A stretch of DNA of 30,366 nucleotides, from assembly GCF_032854445.1 (NCBI RefSeq), contig NW_027018405.1, positions 1-30,366 of the forward strand, in the 5' to 3' direction. This DNA is from Liolophura sinensis. Taxonomy: Eukaryota > Mollusca > Polyplacophora > Chitonida > Chitonidae. This document shows positions 1-9,446 of this stretch, one piece after another; within the stretch, counting starts at the first letter, position 1, and every line of letters begins with the position of its first letter. The notes below the pieces were generated by a model, which saw only the letters and a list, made by a program, of their open reading frames with translations, had not been told where the DNA came from and did not search any database. A program made the translations under genes and the position numbers.

Positions 1-197
1 TCACGTGCGTAGCAACGGCTCTTACTCCATGGAAACCAGGGAAATTTACAATTTTTCAACAGCTGCCGATGCCTGGCTCAATTCCGCATCTTTTGGCACC
101 TTACTGAAGTGGGTCAGTGTTCAGTTGTACTTTTTACAGCAGACTGTATCAAGTACCTTGTGTTTTTCATGTACAAATGGTGTGGTTTTTCTACACG

Positions 198-206
198 TAT
201 ATAAAG
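198..206 (+). other. TATATAAAG variant limited to the left end
   Basis: Units 1, 2, 4 and 5 read CACGTATATAAAGAC, where nearly all other units read CACGTAGATAAAGAC. The change creates a TATA-box-like string. It is confined to the first 3 kb and is best read as a local variant spread by exchange. There is no sign of an associated transcript start or gene, so I do not call a promoter. Confidence 0.4.
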
Positions 207-260
207 ACATTCAGATTGTCTTCGACCTTAGAAGTAAGGCAATTGCTAGGTGAGTTAAAT

Positions 261-271
261 GGGCTTAGCCC
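261..271. repeat. GGGCTTAGCCC short palindrome inside the monomer
   Basis: Representative of a site present in every unit. GGGCTTAGCCC can fold as a 4-5 bp stem. Other units read GGGCTTGGCCC (stem kept), GGGCTTAACCC or GCGCTTAGCCC (stem weakened). Because several common classes break the pairing without compensation, selection for an RNA or cruciform hairpin here is unlikely. The alleles are useful as class markers: GGGCTTAACCC marks the T-derived units of Block III (30, 33, 41, 46, 49). Confidence 0.6.
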
Positions 272-440
272 AAAGATTTGACGTCTTCTGGGCTACCGAA
301 GGGCACATAACTTATAGTCAAAAGTTGAATATAGTAATGACCAGGCGCGATGGTACATATTACAGTGTAGCCGATTTCAATTAACAAAAAGACCAGGCAA
401 AAGTGCAAAAGTGGAAAAACTGTTCCAGTGCTGCTGGCAA

Positions 441-458
441 GAGGCTATCTACAAATGG
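441..458 (+). other. Fusion junction shared by the 1.5-mers
   Basis: The 18 bases GAGGCTATCTACAAATGG join a site that normally continues GAGGCTAATCCGACG to a site that normally reads ATGTACAAATGG. Identical copies lie at 2367-2384 and 5948-5965. The base C in ATCTAC is not the common G; the only ordinary monomer where I saw ATCTACAAATGG is unit 40. Homology at the joint is only one or a few bases, so the original event looks like end-joining or slippage rather than register-preserving unequal crossover. Confidence 0.85.
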
Positions 459-1930
459 TCTGGTTTTTCTACACGTAGATAAAGACATTGAGATTGTCTT
501 GGACTTAGAAGTAAGACAATTCCTGGGTGAGTTAAATGGGCTTGGCCCAAAGAGTTCAGGTGGGCTACCGAAGGGCACATAACTTATAGTCAAAAGTTGA
601 ATATAGTAATGACCAGTCGCGATGGTACATAGTACAGTGTAGCCGATTTCAGTTACAAAAAGACCAGGCAAATATGCAAAAGTGGAAAAACTGTTCCAGT
701 GCTGCTGGCAACAGGCTAATCCGACGTATTTTGTGACGAGAAAATCGAATTGCTGCAATCCGCGTTGCTCTCCGACCAATACTTTTGGCTGTAGCGACAA
801 TTGAATAATCATTTATGTCCATAATCACGTGCGTAGCAACGGCTCTTACTCCATGGAAACCAGGGAAATTTACAATTTTTCAACAGCTGCCGATGCCTGG
901 CTCAATTCCGCATCTTTTGGCACCTTACTGAAGTGGGTCAGTGTTCAGTTTGTACTTTTTACAGCAGACTGTATCAAGTACCTTGTTTTTTTTTTATGTA
1001 CAAATGGTGTTGTTTTTCTACACGTATATAAAGACATTGAGATTGTCTTGGACTTAGAAGTTAAGACAATTGCTGGGTGAGTTAAATGGGCTTAGCCCAA
1101 AGATTTGACGTCTTCTGGGCTACCGAAGGGCACATAACTTATAGTCAAAAGTTGAATATAGTAATGACCACTCGCGATGGTACATAGTACAGTGTAGCCG
1201 ATTTCAATTAACAAAAAGGACCAGGCAAAAATGCAAAAGTGGAAAAAATACATCAAGTGTTGCTGGTAAGAGGCTAATCCGACGTATTTGTGACGAGAAA
1301 TCGAATGGTGCAATCCGTGTTGCTCTCCGACCAATACTTTTTGCTGTAGCAACAATTGAATAATCATTTATGTCATAATCACGTGCGTAGAAACGGCTCT
1401 TACTCCATGGAAACCAGGGAAATTTGCAATTTTTCAACAGCTGCCGATGCCTGGCTCAAATTCCGCATCTTTTTTGGCACCTTACTGAAGTGGGTCAGTG
1501 TTCAGTTGTACTTTTTACAGCAGACTGTATCAAGTACCTTGTGTTTTTCATGTACAAATGTTGTGTTTTTCTACACGTACATAAAGACATTGAGATTGTC
1601 TTCGACTTAGAAGTAAGGCAATTGCTAGGTGAGTTAAATGGGCTTAGCCCAAAGATTTGACGTCTTCTGGGCTACCGAAGGGCACATAACTTATAGTCAA
1701 AAGTTGAATATAGTAATGACCAGTCGCGATGGTACATAGTACAGTGTAGCCGATTTCAATTAACAAAAAGACCAGGCAAAAGTGCAAAAGTGGAAAAACT
1801 GTTCCAGTGCTGCTGGCAAGAGACTAATCCGACGTATTTTGTGACAAGAAATCGAATGGTGCAAACCGCGTTGCTCTCCGACCAATACTTTTGGCTGTAG
1901 TGACAATTGAATGATCATTTATGTCATAAT

Positions 1931-2755
1931 CACGTGCCAGCAACGGCTCTTACTCCATGGAACCAGGGAAATTTGCAATTTGTCAACAGCTGCCGATGCC
2001 TGGCCCAATTCCGCATCTTTTGGCACCTTACTGAAGTGGGTCAGTGTTCAGTTGTACTTTTTACAGCAGACTGTATCAAGTACCTTGTGTTTCTCATGTA
2101 CAAATGGTGTGGTTTTTCTACACGTATATAAAGACATTGAGATTGTCTTCGACTTAGAAGTAAGGCAATTGATGGGTGAGTTAAATGGGCTTAGCCCAAA
2201 GATTTGACGTCTTCTGGGCTACCGAAGGGCACATAACTTATAGTCAAAAGTTGAATATAGTTATGACCAGTCGCGATGGTACATAGTACAGTGTAGCCGA
2301 TTACAATTAACAAAAAGACCAGGCAAAAATGCAAAAGTGGAAAAACTGTTCCAGTGCTGCTGGCAAGAGGCTATCTACAAATGGTCTGGTTTTTCTACAC
2401 GTAGATAAAGACATTGAGATTGTCTTGGACTTAGAAGTAAGACAATTCCTGGGTGAGTTAAATGGGCTTGGCCCAAAGATTTGACGTCTTCTGGGCTACC
2501 GAAGGGCACATAACTTATAGTCAAAAGTTGAATATAGTAATGACCAGTCGCAATGGTACATAGTACAGTGTAGCCGATTTCAGTTGACAAAAAGACCAGG
2601 CAAAAATGCAAAAGTGGAAAAAACTGTTCCAGTGCTGCTGGCAAGAGGCTAATCCATCGTATTTTGTGACGAGAAATCGAATGGTGCAATCCGCGTTGCT
2701 CTCCGACCAATACTTTTGGCTGTAGTGACAATTGAATGATCATTGATGTCATAAT
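1931..2755 (+). repeat. 1.5-mer (825 bp), unit 4
   Basis: This unit has the same fusion as unit 1, with GAGGCTATCTACAAATGG at 2367-2384. Its tag is a one-base-shorter P variant (CCAG), and its upstream part belongs to the P background (TTTGTCAACAG, TGGCCCAATT), unlike the G background of units 1 and 10. The part after the junction carries AATTCCTGGGTG, the marker seen in all three 1.5-mers and in unit 11. A shared junction with different upstream backgrounds implies one origin followed by recombination or conversion. Confidence 0.9.
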
Positions 2756-3306
2756 CACGTGCCCAGGAACGATTCTTACTCCATGGAAACCAGGGAAATT
2801 TGCAATTTTTCAACAGCTGCCGATGCCTGGCTCAATTCTGCATCTTTTGGCACCTTATAAATGTGGTTCAGTGTTTAGTTGTACTTTTTACAGCAGACTG
2901 TATCAAGTACCTTGTATTTTTTTTATGTACAAATGGTGTTGTTTTTCTACACGTATATAAAGACATTGAGATTGTCTTGGACTTAGAAATAAGACAATTG
3001 CTGGGTGAGTTAAATGGGCTTAGCCCAAAGATTTCAGGTCTTCTGGGCTACCGAAGGGCACATAACTTATAGTCAAAAGTTGAATATAGTAATGACCAGT
3101 CGCGATGGTACAGAGTACAGTGTAGCCGATTTCAATTAACAAAAAGACCAGGCAAAAATGCAAAAGTAGAAAAAATACTTCAGTGTTGCTGGTAAGAGGC
3201 TAATCCGACGTATTTTGTGACGAGAAATCGAATGGTGCAATCCGTGTTGCTCTCCGACCAATACTTTTGGCTGTAGCAACAATTGAATAATCATTTATGT
3301 CATAAT

Positions 3307-5508
3307 TACGTGCGTAGCAACGGCTCTTACTCCATGGAAACCAGGGAAATTTACAATTTTTCAACAGCTGCCGATGCCCTGGCTCAATTCCGCATCTTTT
3401 GGCACCTTACTGAAGTGGGTCAGTGTTCAGTTGTACTTTTTACAGCAGGACTGTATCAAGTACCTTGTGTTTTTCATGTACAAATGGTGTGGTTTTTCTA
3501 CACGTAGATAAAGACATTGAGATTGTCTTGGACTTAGAAGTAAGGCAATTGCTGGGTGAGTTAAATGGGCTTAGCCCAAAGATTTGACGTCTTCTGGGCT
3601 ACCGAAGGGCACATAACTTATAGTCAAAAGTTGAATATAGTAATGACCAGTCGCGATGGTACATAGTACAGTGTAGCCGATTTCAATTAACAAAAAGACC
3701 AGGCAAAAATGCAAAAGTGGAAAAACTGTTCCAGTGCTGCTGGCAAGAGACTAATCCGACGTATTTTGTGACAAGAAATCGAATGGTGCAATCCGCGTTG
3801 CTCTCCGACCAATACTTTTGGCTGTAGTGACAATTGAAAGATCATTTATGTCACAATCAAGTGCCCAGCAACGGCTCTTACTCCATGGAAACCAGGGAAA
3901 TTTGCAATTTGTCAACAGCTGCCGATGCCTGGCTCAATTCCGCATCTTTTGGCACCTTACTGAAGTGGGTCAGTGTTCAGTTGTACTTTTTACAGCAGAC
4001 TGTATCAATTACCTTGTTTTTTTTATGTACAAATGGTCTAGTTTTTCTACACGTAGATAAAGACATTGAGATTGTCTTGCACTTAGAAGTAAGGCAATTG
4101 CTGGGTGAGTTAAATGCGCTTAGCCCAAAGATTTGACGTCTTCTGGGCTACCGAAGGGCACATAACTTATAGTCAAAAGTTGAATATAGTAATGACCAGT
4201 CGCGATGGTACATAGTACAGTGTAGCCGATTTCAATTAACAAAAAGACCAGGCAAAAATGCAAAAGTGGAAAAAATACTCCAGTGTTGCTGGTAAGAGGC
4301 TAATCCGACGTATTTTGTGACGAGAAATCGAATGGTGCAATCCGTGTTGCTCTCCGACCAATACTTTTGGCTGTAGCGACAATTGAATAATCATTTATGT
4401 CATAATCACGTGCGTAGCAACGGCTCTTACTCCATGGAAACCAGGGAAATTTACAATTTTTCAACAGCTGCCGATGCCTGGCTCAATTCCGCATCTTTTG
4501 GCACCTTACTAAAGTGGGTCAGTGTTCAGTTGTACTTTTTACAGCAGACTGTATCAAGTACCTTGTTTTTTTTTTATGTACAAATGGTGTTGTTTTTTCT
4601 ACACGTAGATAAAGACATTGAGATTGTCTTCGACTTAGAAGTAAGGCAATTGTTGGGTGAGTTAAATGGGCTTAGCCCAAAGATTTGACGTCTTCTGGGC
4701 TACCGAAGGGCACATAACTTATAGTCAAAAGTTGAATATAGTAATGACCAGTCGCGATGGTACATAGTACAGTGTAGCCGATTTCAATTAACAAAAAGAC
4801 CAGGCAAAAATGCAAAAGTGGAAAAACTGTTCCAGTGCTGCTGGCAAGAGACTAATCCGACGTATTTTGTGACAAGAAATCGAATGGTGCAATCCGCGTT
4901 GCTCTCCGACCAATACTTTTGGCTGTAGTGACAATTGAATGATCATTTATGTCATAATCAAGTGCCCAGCAAAGGCTCTTACTCCATGGAAACCAGGGAA
5001 ATTTGCAATTTGTCAACAGCTGCCGATGCCTGGCCCAATTCCGCATCTTTTGGCACCTTACTGAAGTGGGTCAGTGTTCAGTTGTACTTTTTACAGCAGA
5101 CTGTATAAAGTACCTTGTTTTTTTTTGATGTACAAATGGTCTAGTTTTTCTACACGTAGATAAAGACATTGAGATTGTCTTGCACTTAGAAGTAAGGCAA
5201 TTGCTGGGTGAGTTAAATGCGCTTGGCCCAAAGATTTGACGTCTTCTGGGCTACCGAAGGGCACATAACTTATAGTCAAAAGTTGAATATAGTAATGACC
5301 AGTCGCGATGGTACATAGTACAGTGTAGCCGATTTCAATTAACAAAAAGACCAGGCAAAAATGCAAAGTGGAAAAAATACTCCAGTGTTGCTGGTAAGAG
5401 GCTAATCCGACGTATTTTGTGACGAGAAATCGAATGGTGCAATCCGTGTTGCTCTCCGACCAATACTTTTGGCTGTAGCGACAATTGAATAATCATTTAT
5501 GTCATAAT
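3307..5508 (+). repeat. G-P dimer repeated twice (units 6-9), ~1.1 kb period
   Basis: Units 6 and 8 are class G and units 7 and 9 are class P; unit 6 to 8 is 1100 bp and unit 7 to 9 is 1101 bp. The G members share TTTACAATTTTTCAACAG and end in GACAAGAAATCG and GTAGTGACAATTG. The P members share TTTGTCAACAG, GGTCTAG, GCGCTTAGCCC or GCGCTTGGCCC, and an AAATACTCCAGTGTTGCTGG variant. Unit 10 begins a third G. Units 13-14 (7436-8535) are another G-P pair, so the dimer was an early higher-order unit in this part of the array. Confidence 0.75.
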
Positions 5509-6335
5509 CACGTGCGTAGCAACGGCTCTTACTCCATGGAAACCAGGGAAATTTACAATTTTTTCAACAGCTGCCGATGCCTGGCTCAATTCCGCATCTT
5601 TTGGCACCTTACTAAAGTGGGTCAGTGTTCAGTTGTACTTTTTACAGCAGACTGTATCAAGTATCTTGTGTTTTTAATGTACAAATGGTGTGGTTTTTCT
5701 ACACGTAGATAAAGACATTGAGATTGTCTTCGACTTAGAAGTAAGGCAATTGCTGGGTGAGTTAAATGGGCTTAGCCCAAAGATTTGACGTCTTCTGGGC
5801 TACCGAAGGGCACATAACTTATAGTCAAAAGTTGAATATAGTAATGACCAGTCGCGATGGTACATAGTACAGTGTAGCCGATTTCAATTAACAAAAAGAC
5901 CAGGCAAAAATGCAAAAGTGGAAAAACTGTTCCAGTGCTGCTGGCAAGAGGCTATCTACAAATGGCCTGGTTTTTCTACACGTAGATAAAGACATTGAGA
6001 TTGCCTTGGACTTAGAAGTAAGACAATTCCTGGGTGAGTTAAATGGGCTTGGCCCAAAGATTTCAGGTCTTCTGGGCTACCGAAGGGCACATAACTTATA
6101 GTCAAAAGTTGAATATAGTAATGACCAGTCGCGATTGTACATAGTACAGTGTAGCCGATTTCAGTTAACAAAAAGACCAGGCAAAAATGCAAAAGTGGAA
6201 AAACTGTTCCAGTGCTGCTGGCAAGAGGCTAATCCGACGTATTTTGTGACGAGAAATCGAATGGTGCAATCCGCGTTGCTCTCCGACCAGTACTTTTGGC
6301 TGTAGTGACAATTGAATAATCTTTGATGTCATAAT
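5509..6335 (+). repeat. 1.5-mer (827 bp), unit 10
   Basis: This is the third copy of the fusion, with the junction at 5948-5965. Upstream it has the G background (TTTACAATTTTTTCAACAG). Downstream it carries AATTCCTGGGTG and GATTTCAGGTC. The downstream part also contains TGTACATAGTAC near 6136, an intermediate between the two main haplotypes of that site. It is followed by unit 11, whose second half is the closest full-length relative I see to the fused piece. Confidence 0.9.
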
Positions 6336-9084
6336 CATGTGCATACCAACGGCTCTTACTCCATGGAAACCAGGGAAATTTGCAATTTTTCAACAGCTGC
6401 CGATGCCTGGCTCAATTCCGCATCTTTTGGCACCTTACTGAAGTGGGTCGGTGTTAAGTTGTACTTTTTACAGCAGAATGTATCAAGTACCTTGTTTTTT
6501 TTTATGTACAAATGGTGTGGTTTTTCTACACGTAGATAAAGACATTGAGATTGTCTTTGACTTAGAAGTAAGACAATTCCTGGGTGAGTTAAATGGGCTT
6601 GGCCCAAAGATTTCAGGTCTTCTGGGCTACCGAAGGGCACATAACTTATAGTCAAAAGTTGAATATAGTAATGACCAGTCGCGATTGTACAGAGTACAGT
6701 GTAGCCGATTTCAATTAACAAAAAGACCAGGTAAAAATGCAAAAGTGGAAAAACTGTTCCAGTGCTGCTGGCAAGAGGCTAATCCGACGTATTTTGTGAC
6801 GAGAAATCGAATGGTGCTATCCGCGTTGCTCTCCGACGAATACTTTTGGCTGTAGCGACAATTAAATAATCATTTATGTCATAATCACGTGCCCAGCAAC
6901 GGCTCTTACTCCATGGAAACCAGGGAAATTTGCAATTTTTCAACAGCTGCCGATGCCTGGCTCAATTCCGCATCTTTTGGCACCTTACTGAAGTGGGTCA
7001 GTGTTCAATTGTACTTTTTACAGCAGACTGTATCAAGTACCTTGTTTTTTTTTATGTACAAATGGTGTTGTTTTTCTACACGTAAATAAAGACATTGAGA
7101 TTGTCTTGCACTTAGAAGTAAGACAATTGCTGGGTGAGTTAAATGGGCTTAGCCCAAAGATTTGACGTCTTCTGGGCTACCGAAGGGCACATAACTTATA
7201 GTCAAAAGTTGAATATAGTAATGACCAGTCGCGATGGTACATAGTACAGTGTAGCCGATTTCAATTAACAAAAAGACCAGGCAAAAATGCAAAAGTGGAA
7301 AAAATACTCCAGTGTTGCTGGCAAGAGACTAATCCGACGTATTTTGTGACAAGAAATCGAATGGTGCTATCCGCGTTGCTCTCCGACCAATACTTTTGGC
7401 TGTAGCGACAAATAAATAATCATTTATGTCATAATCACGTGCGTAGCAACGGCTCTTACTCCATGGAAACCAGGGAAATTTACAATTTTACAACAACTGC
7501 CGATGCCTGGCTCAATTCCGCATCTTTTGGCACCTTATAAATGTGGGTGAGTGTTTAGTTGTACTTTTTACAGCAGAATGTATCAAGTACCTTGTTTTTT
7601 TTTATGTACAAATGGTGTTGTTTTTCTACACGTAAATAAAGACATTGAGATTGTCTTGCACTTAGAAGTAAGACAATTGCTGGGTGAGTTAAATGGGCTT
7701 AGCCCAAAGATTTGACGTCTTCTGGGCTACCGAAGGGCACATAACTTATAGTCAAAAGTTGAATATAGTAATGACCAGTCGCGATGGTACATAGTACAGT
7801 GTAGCCGATTTCAATTAACAAAAAGACCAGGCAAAAATGCAAAAGTGGAAAAAATACTCCAGTGTTGCTGGCAAAAGACTAATCCGACGTATTTTGTGAC
7901 AAGAAATCGAATGGTGCAATCCGCGTTGCTCTCCGACCAATACTTTTGGCTGTAGTGACAATTGAATGATCATTTATGTCATAATCACGTGCCCAGCAAC
8001 GGCTCTTACTCCATGGAAACCAGGGAAATTTGCAATTTGTCAACAGCTGCCGATGCCTGGCCCAATTCCGCATCTTTTGGCACCTTACTGAAGTGGGTCA
8101 GTGTTCAGTTGTACTTTTTACAGCAGACTGTATCAAGTACCTTGTTTTTTTTTATGTACAAATGGTCTAGTTTTTGTACACGTAGATAAAGACATTGAGA
8201 TTGTCTTGCACTTAGAAGTAAGGCAATTGCTGGGTGAGTTAAATGGGCTTAGCCCAAAGATTTGACGTCTTCTGGGCTACCGAAGGGCACATAACTTATA
8301 GTCAAAAGTTGAATATAGTAATGACCAGTCGCGATTGTACAGAGTACAGTGTAGCAGGTTTCAATTAACATAAAGACCAGGCAAAAATGCAAAAGTGGAA
8401 AAACTGTTCCAGTGCTACTAGTAAGAGGTTAATCCGACGTATTTTGTGACGAGAAATCGAATGGTGCAAACCGCGTTGCTCTCCGACCAATACTTTTGGC
8501 TGTAGTGACAACTGAATGATCATTGATGTCATAATCATGTGCATACCAACGGCTCTTTCTCCATGGAAACCAGGGATATTTTCAATTTTTCAACAGCTGC
8601 CGATGCCTGGCTCAATTCCGCATCTTTTGGCACCTTACTGTAGTGGGTCAGTGTTAAGTTGTACTTTTTACAGCAGACTGTATCAAGTACCTTGTGTTTT
8701 TCACGTACAAATGGTCTGGTTTTTCTACACGTAGATAAAGGCAATGAGATTGTCTTGCACTTAGAAGTAAGGCAATTGCTGGGTGAGTTAAATGGGCTTA
8801 GCCCAAAGATTTGACGTCTTCTGGGCTACCGAAGGGCACATAACTTATAGTTAAAAGTTGAATATAGTAATGACCAGTCGCGATTGTACAGAGTACAGTG
8901 TAGCCGATTTCAATTAACAAAAAGACCAGGCAAAAATGCAAAAGTGGAAAAACTGTTCCAGTGCTGCTGGCAAGAGCCTAATCCGACGTATTTTGTGACG
9001 AGATATCGAATGGTACAAACCGCGTTGCTCTCCGACCAATACTTTTGGCTGTAGCGACACTTCAATGATCATTGATGTCATAAT
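6336..9084 (+). repeat. Transition monomers, units 11-15 (T P G P T)
   Basis: These five units (starts 6336, 6886, 7436, 7986, 8536) link the irregular left block to the 6-mer block. Unit 11 is the first with tag T and the first with TGTACAGAGTAC. Unit 14 is the first with GTAGCAGGTTTC followed by GCTACTAGTAAGAGGTT, a linked pair that is common in Block II. Unit 15 is the first with GGGATATTTTCAA, ACTGTAGTGG and GGCAATGAG, the haplotype of units 18 and 24. The haplotypes that later form the ordered 6-mer therefore appear here one at a time. Confidence 0.7.
9062..9075. repeat. 14-bp perfect palindrome at the monomer boundary
   Basis: TCAATGATCATTGA is its own reverse complement. Perfect copies also lie at 10711-10724, 11813-11826, 12362-12375 and 14009-14022. 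Most other monomers have a shorter core such as AATGATCATT, and late Block II units have it broken by GATCAGTG or GATCACTG. It sits about 10 bp before CACGTG, with TGATGTCATAAT overlapping its right arm. A dimeric DNA-binding protein could use it, but nothing in the sequence proves binding. Confidence 0.6.
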
Positions 9085-9090
9085 CACGTG
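9085..9090. promoter_or_regulatory. CACGTG (E-box/G-box core) at the start of most monomers
   Basis: Representative site; the same hexamer is present in the great majority of units. Variants keep the CANNTG form (CATGTG, in T units and unit 24) or change one base (TACGTG in unit 6, CAAGTG in units 7 and 9). The common context is ATCACGTGC, which matches the RTCACRTG consensus of bHLH proteins of the yeast Cbf1 type; animal and plant bHLH factors also bind CACGTG. The near-universal retention and the class tag beside it are seen directly. Any role as a binding site is inference. Confidence 0.4.
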
Positions 9091-9433
9091 CGTAGCAACG
9101 GCTCTTACTCCATGGAAACCAGGGAAATTTGCAATTTTTTAACAGCTGCCGATGCCTGGCCCAATTCCGCATCTTTTGGCACCTTATAAATGTGGGTCAG
9201 TGTTAAGTTGTACTTTTTACAGCAGACTGTATCAAGTACCTTGTGATTTTTATGTACAAATGGTGTGGTTTTTCTACACCTAGATAAAGACATTGAGATT
9301 GTCTTGGACTTAGAAGTAAGACAATTGCTGGGTGAGTTAAATGGGCTTGGCCCAAAGATTTCAGGTCCTCTGGGCTACCGAAGGGCACATAACATATAGT
9401 CAAAAGTTGAATATAGTAATGACCAGTCGCGAT

Positions 9434-9446
9434 TGTACAGAGTACA
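9434..9446. repeat. TGTACAGAGTACA inverted repeat, haplotype marker
   Basis: TGTAC and GTACA form a perfect 5-bp stem around AGA. This form dominates from unit 14 onward. The alternative GGTACATAGTACA dominates units 1-9 and 12-13 and returns in the T-derived units of Block III. Both intermediates exist: GGTACAGAGTAC in unit 5 (near 3107) and TGTACATAGTAC in unit 10 (near 6136). Confidence 0.6.

Larger units (their letters stand above)
2..825 (+). repeat. 1.5-mer (824 bp), unit 1
   Basis: This unit is a monomer cut off after GAGGCTA (about 447) and joined directly to the interior of another monomer at ATCTACAAATGG. The first part lacks about 103 bp of its 3' end and the second lacks about 171 bp of its 5' end, so about 274 bp spanning a monomer boundary is missing. 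The lost stretch contains CACGTG and CCATGG, which is why the anchor spacing is 824 bp. The second part also carries a small private deletion near 554-564, where the usual GATTTCAGGTCTTCTGGG is shortened. The same junction recurs at 2367 and 5948. Confidence 0.9.
1..9084. repeat. Block I: irregular monomers, units 1-15
   Basis: Units start at 2, 826, 1380, 1931, 2756, 3307, 3858, 4407, 4959, 5509, 6336, 6886, 7436, 7986 and 8536. Their tags read G+ G G P+ P G P G P G+ T P G P T, where + marks a 1.5-mer. Simple units vary from 549 to 554 bp through single-base indels and T-tract changes, more than in the rest of the window. Most carry GGTACATAGTAC, whereas Block II carries TGTACAGAGTAC. There is no long higher-order period; only a local G-P dimer and the recurring 1.5-mer stand out. 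Weaker homogenisation is expected nearer an array edge or in an older layer, but no flank is present to prove that. Confidence 0.85.
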
